Positions 15,894-23,499 of a stretch of DNA of 44,197 nt are shown in pieces. Each line of letters starts with the position of its first letter. Within the stretch, counting starts at the first letter, position 1. The notes below the pieces were generated by a model. That model was not told where the DNA came from. It made no database searches and saw only the letters and a program-made list of their open reading frames with translations. The stretch covers positions 6,958 to 51,154 of the forward strand of contig DBCN01000121.1 of the NCBI GenBank assembly GCA_002293065.1, in the 5' to 3' direction. Source of the DNA: Opitutia bacterium UBA957. GTDB taxonomy: Bacteria; Verrucomicrobiota; Verrucomicrobiia; Opitutales; UBA953. A program made the translations under genes and the position numbers.

Positions 15894-17117
15894 ATGGACC
15901 GTCGCCATTTCTTGGGACTCGCGGCCACGCTGGCGTGGGCTACGGCCTTGCGGGCGGCCTCTCCTGGGCGCGCCCCGCGCATCCTGTTGCGCTCCTCCTG
16001 GCAGACCGTGAACATCGGCGACATCGCGCACACGCCCGGCATGTTGGCGCTGCTCGAGAAGCACCTCCCCGAGGCGGCGGTCACCCTCTGGCCAAGCAGC
16101 GTCGACAACGGGGTGGGGGAGATGCTGCAACGTCGTTTTCCCGAACTCCGCATCCTCGTTCCCGGCAAGGTAGACGTCGCGCAGGCCTATGCGGACCATG
16201 ATTTCCTCCTGCACGGTTCCGGGCCTTCGTTGGTCGCCGAGCGGGACCTCGGGCGCTGGCGTCAGCTTGGACCCAAGCCCTACGGCGTTCTCGGGATCAC
16301 CCAAGGCAAACCAACCCCCGCGACCATCGACATCCTCAATGGCGCCCAGTTCGTGTTCTTCCGCGATGGTGTTTCGCACGCGGTCGCCATCGCCGCGGGC
16401 GTGCAGTGTCCGGTGATGGGCTTGGGCCCCGATGGGGCCTTCGCCACGGACCTCCGTGCTGACGCCAAGGCGCTGGCTTTCCTGCAGGCGAACGGGCTCG
16501 AAGCCGGCGGTTTCCTGTGCTGCATCCCACGCTACCGCTCCACGCCGTATTGGCTCATCAAGCCGGGCGTGGCTTTCGATGCCGCCAAACAGAAGCGGAA
16601 CGACGAACTGAAGGAACATGACCACGCCCAACTGCGGGCGGCGATCGTCGCCGTCGTCCGCCAGACGAAACTCAAGGTGCTCATCTGTCCTGAAGACCGC
16701 ACGCAGATGGCCTTGGGCAAGGAAATGCTCTTCGATCGCCTACCCGACGACGTGAAGCCCCGCGTGGTCTGGCGGCCCGACTATTGGCTCACCGATGAGG
16801 CGTTGTCCGTTTACGTGCGCAGCGCCGGCCTCTTCGGGAATGAGATGCATTCGCCGATCATGTGCATCGGCAACGGCGTTCCCGCCATCGTCTGCCGCTG
16901 GGCCGAACAGACCTCCAAGGGCACGATGTGGAAAGACATCGGCCTCGGGGAGTGGCTCTTCGACCTCGACGATGAGACGCAGCTGCCAGGTATCGTGCCC
17001 GCCGTCTTGGCGCTGGCGAAGGACCCTGCCGCGGCCGCGGTGAAGGTGGGCCAAGCCCAAGCCATCGTCCGGCAACGCCAGGCTGCGGCCATGGTCGCCC
17101 TCCGTAAGGCGCTCTGA
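15894..17117 (+). CDS. Tat-exported polysaccharide pyruvyl-transferase-like protein
   Basis: A 407-residue protein, last gene of the run. I chose ATG 15894; a GTG at 15885 overlapping the previous stop would add three residues. The N-terminus MDRRHFLGLAATLAWATALRA is a twin-arginine signal with an ALRA cleavage site. The mature part matches the polysaccharide pyruvyl transferase family: VNIGDIAHTPGML near the start, LLHGSGPSLVAERDL, LGITQG, FFRDGVSHAVA and the conserved His region NEMHSPIMCIGNGVPAI. Known members transfer pyruvate from phosphoenolpyruvate to sugars in the cytoplasm, so a Tat signal is odd. It may bind or modify pyruvylated polymers outside the cytoplasm, or have another activity on the same GT-B-like fold. 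Confidence 0.82.
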   Translation: MDRRHFLGLAATLAWATALRAASPGRAPRILLRSSWQTVNIGDIAHTPGMLALLEKHLPEAAVTLWPSSVDNGVGEMLQRRFPELRILVPGKVDVAQAYADHDFLLHGSGPSLVAERDLGRWRQLGPKPYGVLGITQGKPTPATIDILNGAQFVFFRDGVSHAVAIAAGVQCPVMGLGPDGAFATDLRADAKALAFLQANGLEAGGFLCCIPRYRSTPYWLIKPGVAFDAAKQKRNDELKEHDHAQLRAAIVAVVRQTKLKVLICPEDRTQMALGKEMLFDRLPDDVKPRVVWRPDYWLTDEALSVYVRSAGLFGNEMHSPIMCIGNGVPAIVCRWAEQTSKGTMWKDIGLGEWLFDLDDETQLPGIVPAVLALAKDPAAAAVKVGQAQAIVRQRQAAAMVALRKAL

Positions 17118-17123
17118 GTCCGC

Positions 17124-17408
17124 TCAGGAGCCCTTCGTGAACGGATTGGCCTCGGTGCCCGCCGGTGTCGCCGGACGGACCGCCCGGACCAGCACGACCA
17201 TGAAGACGATCGTCGCGAGCACCGAGAGCAGCAGGAAGGCCAGGCCATAGCCTTCGGCATTGGGACTGAGGTCGAAGGTCAGCGGACCGTAGAGCTTGTT
17301 CCAGAGCGACACCCGCTGCGGTTGGCCGCTCGCGAACCAGCCGAGCAGCAGGTAGAGGTCGACGACGCCGTAGGCCACGCACAGCGCGGCGAGCTTGAGC
17401 CTTCGCAT
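17124..17408 (-). CDS. Small two-helix membrane protein
   Basis: A 94-residue protein with two predicted membrane segments, LKLAALCVAYGVVDLYLLLGW (about 4-24) and GLAFLLLSVLATIVFMVVLV (about 55-74), and a short polar tail. It starts 3 bp after the stop of the heme-binding dehydrogenase-like gene on the same strand, so the two are co-transcribed and it may anchor or assist that protein. No family recognised. It converges with the pyruvyl-transferase-like gene, 6 bp apart. Confidence 0.7.
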   Translation of the reverse strand: MRRLKLAALCVAYGVVDLYLLLGWFASGQPQRVSLWNKLYGPLTFDLSPNAEGYGLAFLLLSVLATIVFMVVLVRAVRPATPAGTEANPFTKGS

Positions 17409-17411
17409 GGC

Positions 17412-20099
17412 TTACTTGGCGGGCTTCTTGAAGACCGGCTTCTCCTTGTCTCCGCCGCTCAGCACGAAGGCCGTCAGGTCGAGGATTTCATCCTGCGTGA
17501 GCATGCTCAGGAGCATCGGAGGCATCGGGGAGACCTCGCTGCGCTCGATGCTCTTCACTTCCTTGCGGTCGACGTTGACCCGTTGATCGGGGTCGGAGAG
17601 GTCCGTGTTCACGACGACCGAGTCACCGTTCAGGTTGACGATGACGCCGGAGAGGGTGTCGCCGTTGTTCTTGGTCACGATGATCGGGGCGAACTGCTCG
17701 TTGATCTCCTTGCTGGGGTTGATGATCTGGTCGAGGAAGTCATGCGGGCTGTAGCGGCCCCCGGAGAGGGTCAGGTCGGGACCGGTCATGCCGCCCGCGT
17801 TGCCGAAGCGGTGGCAGGTGTAGCAGGCCGCGGCGGCGAAGGCCTTGCGGCCGGTCTCGAAATCGCGGTCCTTGAGGCCCGCGCCGATGGCGGCGTCGAG
17901 CTCGGCGAGCGTCCAGGCCTTGGGCGTGCGGCCGGCGAACATCGCGCCGGCGTTCTCGATGGGCGACTTGATGACGGGCTTCTGGGCGATGAGCGCGGCG
18001 TGCTGTTGCTTCTCCGCGTCCGTGAAGGTCGCGAGCGAGTCGTTGCGGATGAATTGGATGAACTGGATGAAGCTCGAGCCGCCGCGGTAGTTGGCGGCCT
18101 GGAGGAACCAGTTGAGTTGGGCCTGGCGCAGGGCAGGGGTCCAGCCGGTCTTGAGGAAGCGCAGGCTGCGGGCGTATTCCATCTGCGGCTCCTGGCTTTC
18201 GGCGTTGGCGATGAGGGCCATGCCCTTGGCGGCGGTGTTCGGCGCCTGCAGGAAGGCGAGGGTCTCGCAGAGCACCCAGTTCAGTTCGAAGTTGTTGGCC
18301 GGGAAGGCGGGGTCGAGCCGTCCGATGATCTGCTGCACGCGGGCGGCGTCGGGGGTGCCGTAGCGGTGCAGCACGATTTCAGCGATGCGCACCCAAGCGA
18401 TGCGTTGGTCGTTGGAGAGTTTGGACCAGTCGAGGCGCTGGAGGGCGTCGAGCAGACCATCGCGCGTCGCGGCCTCGGCGGCGGTCGGTTGGGCCACCAT
18501 CAGCGGTACGCCGGTACGAGGGTCGGGTTTCGCGGCGCGCGGGCTGTGGTTGGGGCATTGCGCCCCCACGCGGGCGACCGCAAGGAGGGCTTCAAGGGAG
18601 CGGGCCGCGTCGGTTTCCTTCAGGGCGCGGTCTTGCCACTGGGCGAGTGGTTGGTGCTCGAGTACGGTGCGGGCCGCCCAGCGGATGTGGCGGTCGGCGC
18701 TGTTCAGGTGCGGCCAGGCGAAGGCGATGGCCTTGGGGTCTTGGACGCCGTGGAAGGCTTCGAGCTGATGGCGGAGTTTGACCTCGGAGCTGACGCGCTT
18801 GAGCACGTCGACTTGGGCGGTGCTTTCCTTACCGACGTAGCTGACGCGGTAGAGGCCGGACTGCACCTTACGGCCGCCGATGGCGAAATACATCGCCCCA
18901 TCCTTCGGATGGATGAAGGCATCGGTCACGGGCAAGGGTCCGCCGGTCACGAACTCTTCCTTAGTGGCCGTGTAGCTGGCGCCCTTCGGGGTGAGGTGGA
19001 TGGCGTAGATTTTCCCCCAGCTCCAGTCGAGGGCGTAGAGGGCCTCTTGGTATTTATGGGGGAACTTGGCGCCGTAGCCGAAGGTCACGCCCGTCGGCGA
19101 GCCCGGGCCGATGTTGAGCGTGGCCGGCAGGTTGTCGGGGTAGAATTCAGGATACTTGCCCGCGCCGTTGCGCCAGCCGTATTCGCCGCCGCTGACCACG
19201 TGGTTGATGCGGGTCGGGCGATACCACGGCGTGTTGAAGTCGTACTCCATGTCGGCGTCGTAAGTGAAGAGCTCGCCGTCGTGGTTGACGGCGCCGCCGT
19301 AGATGTTGCGGAAGCCGGAAGCGAAGACCTTGAAGTCCTTACCGTCCGGGGTGAAGCGGTAGACGATGCCACCGGGGGCCAGGACGTGGCGATTATGGCC
19401 ACGGCCATCGGGCATGCGCGGGAGGAGATGGTCGTCGCCCCAGACCGAGGGGACGGGAGAGTTGGCCGGGGTTTCCGGCTTCACGGCGTTGTTGCCCGTG
19501 ATGAGGTAGAGCGCCTTGCCATCGGGGGTCGGGACGATGGCGTGGACGCCGTGGTCCCCGCTGGCTTGGATCTCGCGCAGGAGTTCGACCTTGTCGAGGG
19601 CGTCGTCGCCGTTGGTGTCGCTGAGGCGGTAGACGCCGCTGGGGATCTTCTTCTCGTAGTCGTTCACGCCCACGTAGAGGGCGCCGAAAGCGAAGACCAT
19701 GCCGTTCACGGCGCGGATGCTGACCGGCAGTTTCTGGATGTCGGCGGCCTTGAGCGGCTGGCCGGCCGCAGGGGCGGGGAAGCGGTAGAGCGAGCCGTAC
19801 TGGTCGCTCGCGTAGATGCGGCCTTTGCCGTCGGTGCAGAGCGCGACCCAGGAGCCTTGTTCGGAATTAGGGACGGAGTAGAGCAGCTCGACTTGGAAGC
19901 CGGCGGGGACCTTGATGCGGTCGACCGGGGTGGCCTTGTTCTCGCCGATGACCGCGCCGGTGGGGCCGGCTTTCTTGGCGCCAGTCTTGGCGGGCGCTTT
20001 GGCGGGGGCCTTCTTGGCCGGGGTGGCTGGGGTGTCGGCGGCGAAGACGGGCAGGGCCGCGGCCAGCAGCAGGGCGAGGCAGGACAGGGGGAGGCTCAT
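17412..20099 (-). CDS. PVC-type heme-binding protein: beta-propeller dehydrogenase-like domain plus cytochrome c
   Basis: An 895-residue exported protein with signal peptide MSLPLSCLALLLAAALPVFA and an Ala/Lys/Pro-rich linker. A six-bladed beta-propeller of the membrane-bound dehydrogenase/DUF7133 type spans about 60-400 (IYASDQYGSLYRF, GGIVYRFTPDGKDFKVFASGFRNIYG). A helical region follows. The C-terminal domain is the 'Pirellula/Verrucomicrobium type' heme-binding module with CYTCH at 759-763 and GDTLSGVIVNLNGDSVVV. By analogy with soluble sugar dehydrogenases, the propeller may oxidise a sugar or alcohol in the periplasm and pass electrons to its own heme; the substrate is unknown. A small membrane protein follows after 3 bp. 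The start has no Shine-Dalgarno. Confidence 0.93.
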   Translation of the reverse strand: MSLPLSCLALLLAAALPVFAADTPATPAKKAPAKAPAKTGAKKAGPTGAVIGENKATPVDRIKVPAGFQVELLYSVPNSEQGSWVALCTDGKGRIYASDQYGSLYRFPAPAAGQPLKAADIQKLPVSIRAVNGMVFAFGALYVGVNDYEKKIPSGVYRLSDTNGDDALDKVELLREIQASGDHGVHAIVPTPDGKALYLITGNNAVKPETPANSPVPSVWGDDHLLPRMPDGRGHNRHVLAPGGIVYRFTPDGKDFKVFASGFRNIYGGAVNHDGELFTYDADMEYDFNTPWYRPTRINHVVSGGEYGWRNGAGKYPEFYPDNLPATLNIGPGSPTGVTFGYGAKFPHKYQEALYALDWSWGKIYAIHLTPKGASYTATKEEFVTGGPLPVTDAFIHPKDGAMYFAIGGRKVQSGLYRVSYVGKESTAQVDVLKRVSSEVKLRHQLEAFHGVQDPKAIAFAWPHLNSADRHIRWAARTVLEHQPLAQWQDRALKETDAARSLEALLAVARVGAQCPNHSPRAAKPDPRTGVPLMVAQPTAAEAATRDGLLDALQRLDWSKLSNDQRIAWVRIAEIVLHRYGTPDAARVQQIIGRLDPAFPANNFELNWVLCETLAFLQAPNTAAKGMALIANAESQEPQMEYARSLRFLKTGWTPALRQAQLNWFLQAANYRGGSSFIQFIQFIRNDSLATFTDAEKQQHAALIAQKPVIKSPIENAGAMFAGRTPKAWTLAELDAAIGAGLKDRDFETGRKAFAAAACYTCHRFGNAGGMTGPDLTLSGGRYSPHDFLDQIINPSKEINEQFAPIIVTKNNGDTLSGVIVNLNGDSVVVNTDLSDPDQRVNVDRKEVKSIERSEVSPMPPMLLSMLTQDEILDLTAFVLSGGDKEKPVFKKPAK

Positions 20100-20199
20100 G
20101 GGGATGAGCGAACATCGGGAAAAAACCCTAGGTCGTCAACCGGACTCCACCCTTTACCTGATTATTCTGACGTCAACCCACAGGGGACCTCCACCGAAC

Positions 20200-21852
20200 T
20201 CATTGCCCCATCTTCACGAACTCTTCCTTGGAGATTTCGCCGTTCTTATCCTTGTCGAATTTCACGAAGTTTTGGGCGGCTTGCGCGGGGTCCCGCTGCC
20301 TCAGCATGAATTCTTCCTTGGTGAGCTTGCCGTCCTGGTTCGTGTCGCGTCCGGTGAACATCGTTCCGCGATCCCGGGTGCCGGCGTTGGTCGGCGCTGC
20401 GGTTTTGGGGCCGTTGTCCGTCTTGCCGACCGGCGCTGCGGCGATGGGGGGCGGGAGGTACTTGCTGAGGCGTGCGATCACCTCGGCGTGCTCCGGCTGT
20501 TTGGCCACATTCGCGGTCTCGTGCGGATCGTTGACCTCGTCGTAGAGTTCCGTGGCGTGGATGGAATTATCGGCGCGGTTGCGCCAGAGCGTCAGGCGCC
20601 AGCGGTCGTCGCGGATGCTGTAACCCATCAGTGATGCGCCCGCATCGCTGCGTGGATACTGGCTGATGGCCACCGGGCGTACGTGGGCGGTCGGGTCGTC
20701 GAGGAGCGGCTTCAGGCTGACGCCTTCCACGTCCTTCGGTTTGGGTAATCCGCAGACGTCGGCGAGGGTGGGGTAGATGTCGATGAACTCCACCAAGGAG
20801 AGGCTCTTCCGGCCCGGAGCTTTCTGGCCGGGTACGCTGATCAGCAGCGGTGCGCGGGCGGCGAGTTCGAAGTTCGTGTGCTTATGCCAGAGGCCATGTT
20901 CGCCCAGTTGCCAGCCGTGATCGCCCCACAGGATGACGACGGTGCTATCCGCGAGGCCTTCTTTATCCAAGGCGTCCAGCAGCAGGCCGACTTGGGCGTC
21001 CATGTAACTGATGGCGGCGTAGTAGCCGTGGCGGAGTTGGCGGGCGGTGGCTTCATCGATGGCGCCTCGTTTGGGCATGCCCGCATAGCTACCCAACTCG
21101 CTGTTGTTATGGCCGACAAAGGCGGGCGCGCCCGCCGGAAGTTTCTGATACGCGGGCACGTAGATTTTAGCGGGGTCGTAAAGGTCCCAATACTTCTTGG
21201 GTGCCACGAAGGGCAGGTGGGGCTTGGCCATGCCGACAGCGAGGAAGAAGGGCTGGCCCTTTTGCTTCAGCATGGTGAGGGTAGCGGCGGCGAGGCGCGC
21301 GACCTTCCCGTCGGTATAGGTGTCGTCGGGCACATCGGCTGCTTCGAAGGCGGGCCCCCGAGACCGGCCCTTCGCATCCACGTTCGACGCCTGGAGTTTG
21401 AGCGCTTCCGGCGAGGCATAGGCGGGTGCCTTGGGGGTGGTCCACGGGACCGACCAGCTGGGGGCATCGTCGAAGCCACCGTGGTAGATCTTGCCCATCC
21501 CCTGGCTATGATAGCCCTGTTCCTTGAAGAATTGGGCGACCGTCACGGCTTCCGGTAAGGCCTTGCGGAAATGCGTCTCGAGATCCCAGACGCGGGTGGC
21601 GTCGGGCCGTCGGCCGGTCATGAGCGAGGTACGTGAGGGGCTGCAGACCGCTTGCTGGCAGTAGGCGCGGTCGAAGGTGGTGCCGCGGGCCGCGATGCGG
21701 TCCAGGTTGGGCGTGCGGATGACTTGGCTGCCCGAAGCATTGATTTCCGGGCGGAGGTCATCGACCGCGATGAAGAGCACGTTGAGCTTCTTCGGCTCGG
21801 CGGCGGTGAGGCTGCCGAAGGCGAGGAAGGCGAGGAGAAGGCTGCGCAGCAT
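20200..21852 (-). CDS. Secreted iduronate-2-sulfatase-like sulfatase with a C-terminal EF-hand pair
   Basis: A 550-residue sulfatase. The internal ATG at 21852 is chosen because it opens with a signal peptide (MLRSLLLAFLAFGSLTAAEP); the longer frame to 21927 adds nothing export-like. Metal motif: NVLFIAVDDLRPEI (24-37). The formylglycine motif is CSPSR at 70-74, with SLMTGRRPD and VWDLETHFRK typical of the iduronate-2-sulfatase group. VVILWGDHGWQLGEHGLWHKHTNFE carries the second metal site. After an Ala/Pro-rich linker, two EF-hand calcium loops appear at about 503-514 (DTNQDGKLTKEE) and 533-544 (DKDKNGEISKEE). It probably acts on sulfated glycans, distinct from the first sulfatase. The EF-hands could bind calcium for stability or surface attachment. 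Confidence 0.94.
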   Translation of the reverse strand: MLRSLLLAFLAFGSLTAAEPKKLNVLFIAVDDLRPEINASGSQVIRTPNLDRIAARGTTFDRAYCQQAVCSPSRTSLMTGRRPDATRVWDLETHFRKALPEAVTVAQFFKEQGYHSQGMGKIYHGGFDDAPSWSVPWTTPKAPAYASPEALKLQASNVDAKGRSRGPAFEAADVPDDTYTDGKVARLAAATLTMLKQKGQPFFLAVGMAKPHLPFVAPKKYWDLYDPAKIYVPAYQKLPAGAPAFVGHNNSELGSYAGMPKRGAIDEATARQLRHGYYAAISYMDAQVGLLLDALDKEGLADSTVVILWGDHGWQLGEHGLWHKHTNFELAARAPLLISVPGQKAPGRKSLSLVEFIDIYPTLADVCGLPKPKDVEGVSLKPLLDDPTAHVRPVAISQYPRSDAGASLMGYSIRDDRWRLTLWRNRADNSIHATELYDEVNDPHETANVAKQPEHAEVIARLSKYLPPPIAAAPVGKTDNGPKTAAPTNAGTRDRGTMFTGRDTNQDGKLTKEEFMLRQRDPAQAAQNFVKFDKDKNGEISKEEFVKMGQ

Positions 21853-21946
21853 GGTCGACGGGGGGTGGGGAAGGTATAAGGGGTAACTGCTTACGGCTGA
21901 GGTTAGCCCTGGAGCGCGCGCGGTCAACTCGGGTCTCGCGGCTTGG

Positions 21947-22159
21947 CTACGCCTTGGGGAGCTGGCGGTAGGCGCGCCAAACGTTCCAGAGCAGGGCTAA
22001 CGCGAGCACCATACCCGCCAGATAGCCGACGCGCCAGTAACTCGAGACACCCGGTTCGCGGGCGGCGATGAAGCCGTAGAGACAGAGGCCGGCTGCGGCC
22101 AAGAGCAACACGGCGCGGAGCGCGAGGAAGCCGAGGCGGAGGGTGTGCAGGAAGGCCAC
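21947..22159 (-). CDS. Small membrane protein, probable GTG start
   Basis: About 70 residues with two hydrophobic segments (LRLGFLALRAVLLLAAAGLCLYGFI and VGYLAGMVLALALLWNVW) and a basic end. The open frame extends upstream to 22303 inside the beta-lactamase-like gene, but membrane-protein character begins only at a GTG at 22159, 17 bp after that gene's stop, so GTG is the better start. Likely co-transcribed with the beta-lactamase-like lipoprotein gene. No family recognised. Confidence 0.55.
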   Translation of the reverse strand: MAFLHTLRLGFLALRAVLLLAAAGLCLYGFIAAREPGVSSYWRVGYLAGMVLALALLWNVWRAYRQLPKA

Positions 22160-22176
22160 GGTCGGTCCGGTGGGGC

Positions 22177-23397
22177 TCAGCGGCCAAAGGCCTCCACGGC
22201 CATCTTTTGGAACTCCCGCCGAATCTCGGAGCCATCCGAGTTCGGGAGGTCGGTCCGTTGAATGAGCAGGACGTAGGCTTGGCGACGGACGGGGTCGATC
22301 CACGCTTGGGTGCCATAGGCACCGCCATGTCCAAAGCTGCCGGGTGAAAGGCTTTCGGTGACCCCGACGGGCGTCGCCACCAAATGGAAGCCGAGGCCCA
22401 TGTGCATGCCGTCGGCGAAGCTGACTTTGGGCATGCCGCCCAGTTGGTTCGTGGTCATCAGCTTCAGCGTCTCCGGACGGAGGAAGCGGTGGCCGTCGAG
22501 TTCTCCTCCGCGCAAAATCATCTGATACAGCTGGGCCAAGTCGTTCGCGGTGGAATAGAGCCCGCCCGCCGGCAGCGCCGTGCGCTTACGGTCCTGCAAG
22601 GGTTGGCTGAAGCGGCTGTTGCCGGCCGCGATGAGTTCACCGGTGACCTTGTCCTTGCGATACGGCGTCGCCAAACTGGCCTGCAAGGTGACGTCCGGCC
22701 AGAAGCTGGTGCTGTTCATGTCCAGCGGGTCGAGGAAGCGCTGCTGCACGAATTCCGCATAGGACTGACCGCTGACGACTTCGATGATGCGGCCGAGGGT
22801 GTTGATGCCCGTATTGCTGTAGGCCCACTTGGCGCCAGGGGCGGAGACGAGCGGGGTGCGGCCCGAAAGGATCGCCATGGCGGCGAGCGGCGCGGTGTCG
22901 ACGGGTTGATTCGCCGCCGTGGGCATCGCCGGGGAGAGCCCGCTGGTGTGCGTGAGCAGGTCGCGTACGGTGACCGGGCGCGGGGCCGGCACCAGGCCGG
23001 TGGGCGTGGCGAGTTGCTGACCTTTGAAGGAACCCAGGTGTTTTTCGACGGGATCGTCGAGGCCGACCTTGCCTTCCTCGACGAGCATGAGGACGCCCAT
23101 CGCGGTGATGGGCTTCGTCATCGAGGCGATCCAGAAGAGCGAGTCCTTGCGCATCGGCCGACCGCTCGCGATGTCCGCCAAGCCGAAGGCTTCCAGCGCG
23201 ACGATGCGGTCGGGACGGACGACCATGGTCACGGCCCCGGCGAACTCCTGTTTTTCCTGGAGTTCCTGCAGGGCGAAGCTGAAGACGGCGTTGTTTTCCT
23301 CGAGGCTGACCTCCTCGCGGACGGCGGGGTGCGAGCAGCCGCTGGCGAAGAGGGCCAAGGCGAAACACGTGCAGGGCAGCAGGGCGGGTCGACGCAT
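22177..23397 (-). CDS. Class C beta-lactamase-like serine hydrolase, lipoprotein
   Basis: A 406-residue member of the serine beta-lactamase/esterase family. The catalytic motifs are SMTK at 92-95 (nucleophile Ser92, Lys95), YSN at 193-195 and HGG at 357-359 in place of KTG. This pattern is typical of EstB-like esterases and D-aminopeptidase-like members more than of true AmpC enzymes. The N-terminus is a lipoprotein signal with Cys21 (ASGC), so it is probably anchored facing the periplasm. It likely cleaves an ester or amide in the envelope; resistance to beta-lactams cannot be claimed. The gene is divergent from tgt with a 102-bp gap, and a small membrane protein follows. Confidence 0.92.
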   Translation of the reverse strand: MRRPALLPCTCFALALFASGCSHPAVREEVSLEENNAVFSFALQELQEKQEFAGAVTMVVRPDRIVALEAFGLADIASGRPMRKDSLFWIASMTKPITAMGVLMLVEEGKVGLDDPVEKHLGSFKGQQLATPTGLVPAPRPVTVRDLLTHTSGLSPAMPTAANQPVDTAPLAAMAILSGRTPLVSAPGAKWAYSNTGINTLGRIIEVVSGQSYAEFVQQRFLDPLDMNSTSFWPDVTLQASLATPYRKDKVTGELIAAGNSRFSQPLQDRKRTALPAGGLYSTANDLAQLYQMILRGGELDGHRFLRPETLKLMTTNQLGGMPKVSFADGMHMGLGFHLVATPVGVTESLSPGSFGHGGAYGTQAWIDPVRRQAYVLLIQRTDLPNSDGSEIRREFQKMAVEAFGR

Positions 23398-23499
23398 GGA
23401 CGTAAGGTGGCCCTTCTCGGGCCGAGTTCAAGCGTCCTGTCGCCGGCCCTCGCCCATCCTTTACATTTGGGCGAACCGACCTTTAGTCCTAGCGTTCAC

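Noticed and set aside
20100..20199. Promoter with TTGACG on the minus strand before the heme-binding gene
   Set aside because: TTGACG occurs twice but no -10 hexamer lies at 16-18 bp from either copy.
17322..20309. A 995-codon open frame on the plus strand
   Set aside because: It is antisense to the heme-binding protein with its CYTCH motif; composition is that of a shadow frame.
22177..23397. True AmpC-type beta-lactamase
   Set aside because: The third motif is HGG rather than KTG, which fits EstB-like or peptidase-like esterases; resistance is not supported.
22384..23499. N-terminal extension of the tgt reading frame by 372 codons
   Set aside because: It is antisense to the beta-lactamase-like gene and has no similarity to Tgt, whose natural start is at 23500.
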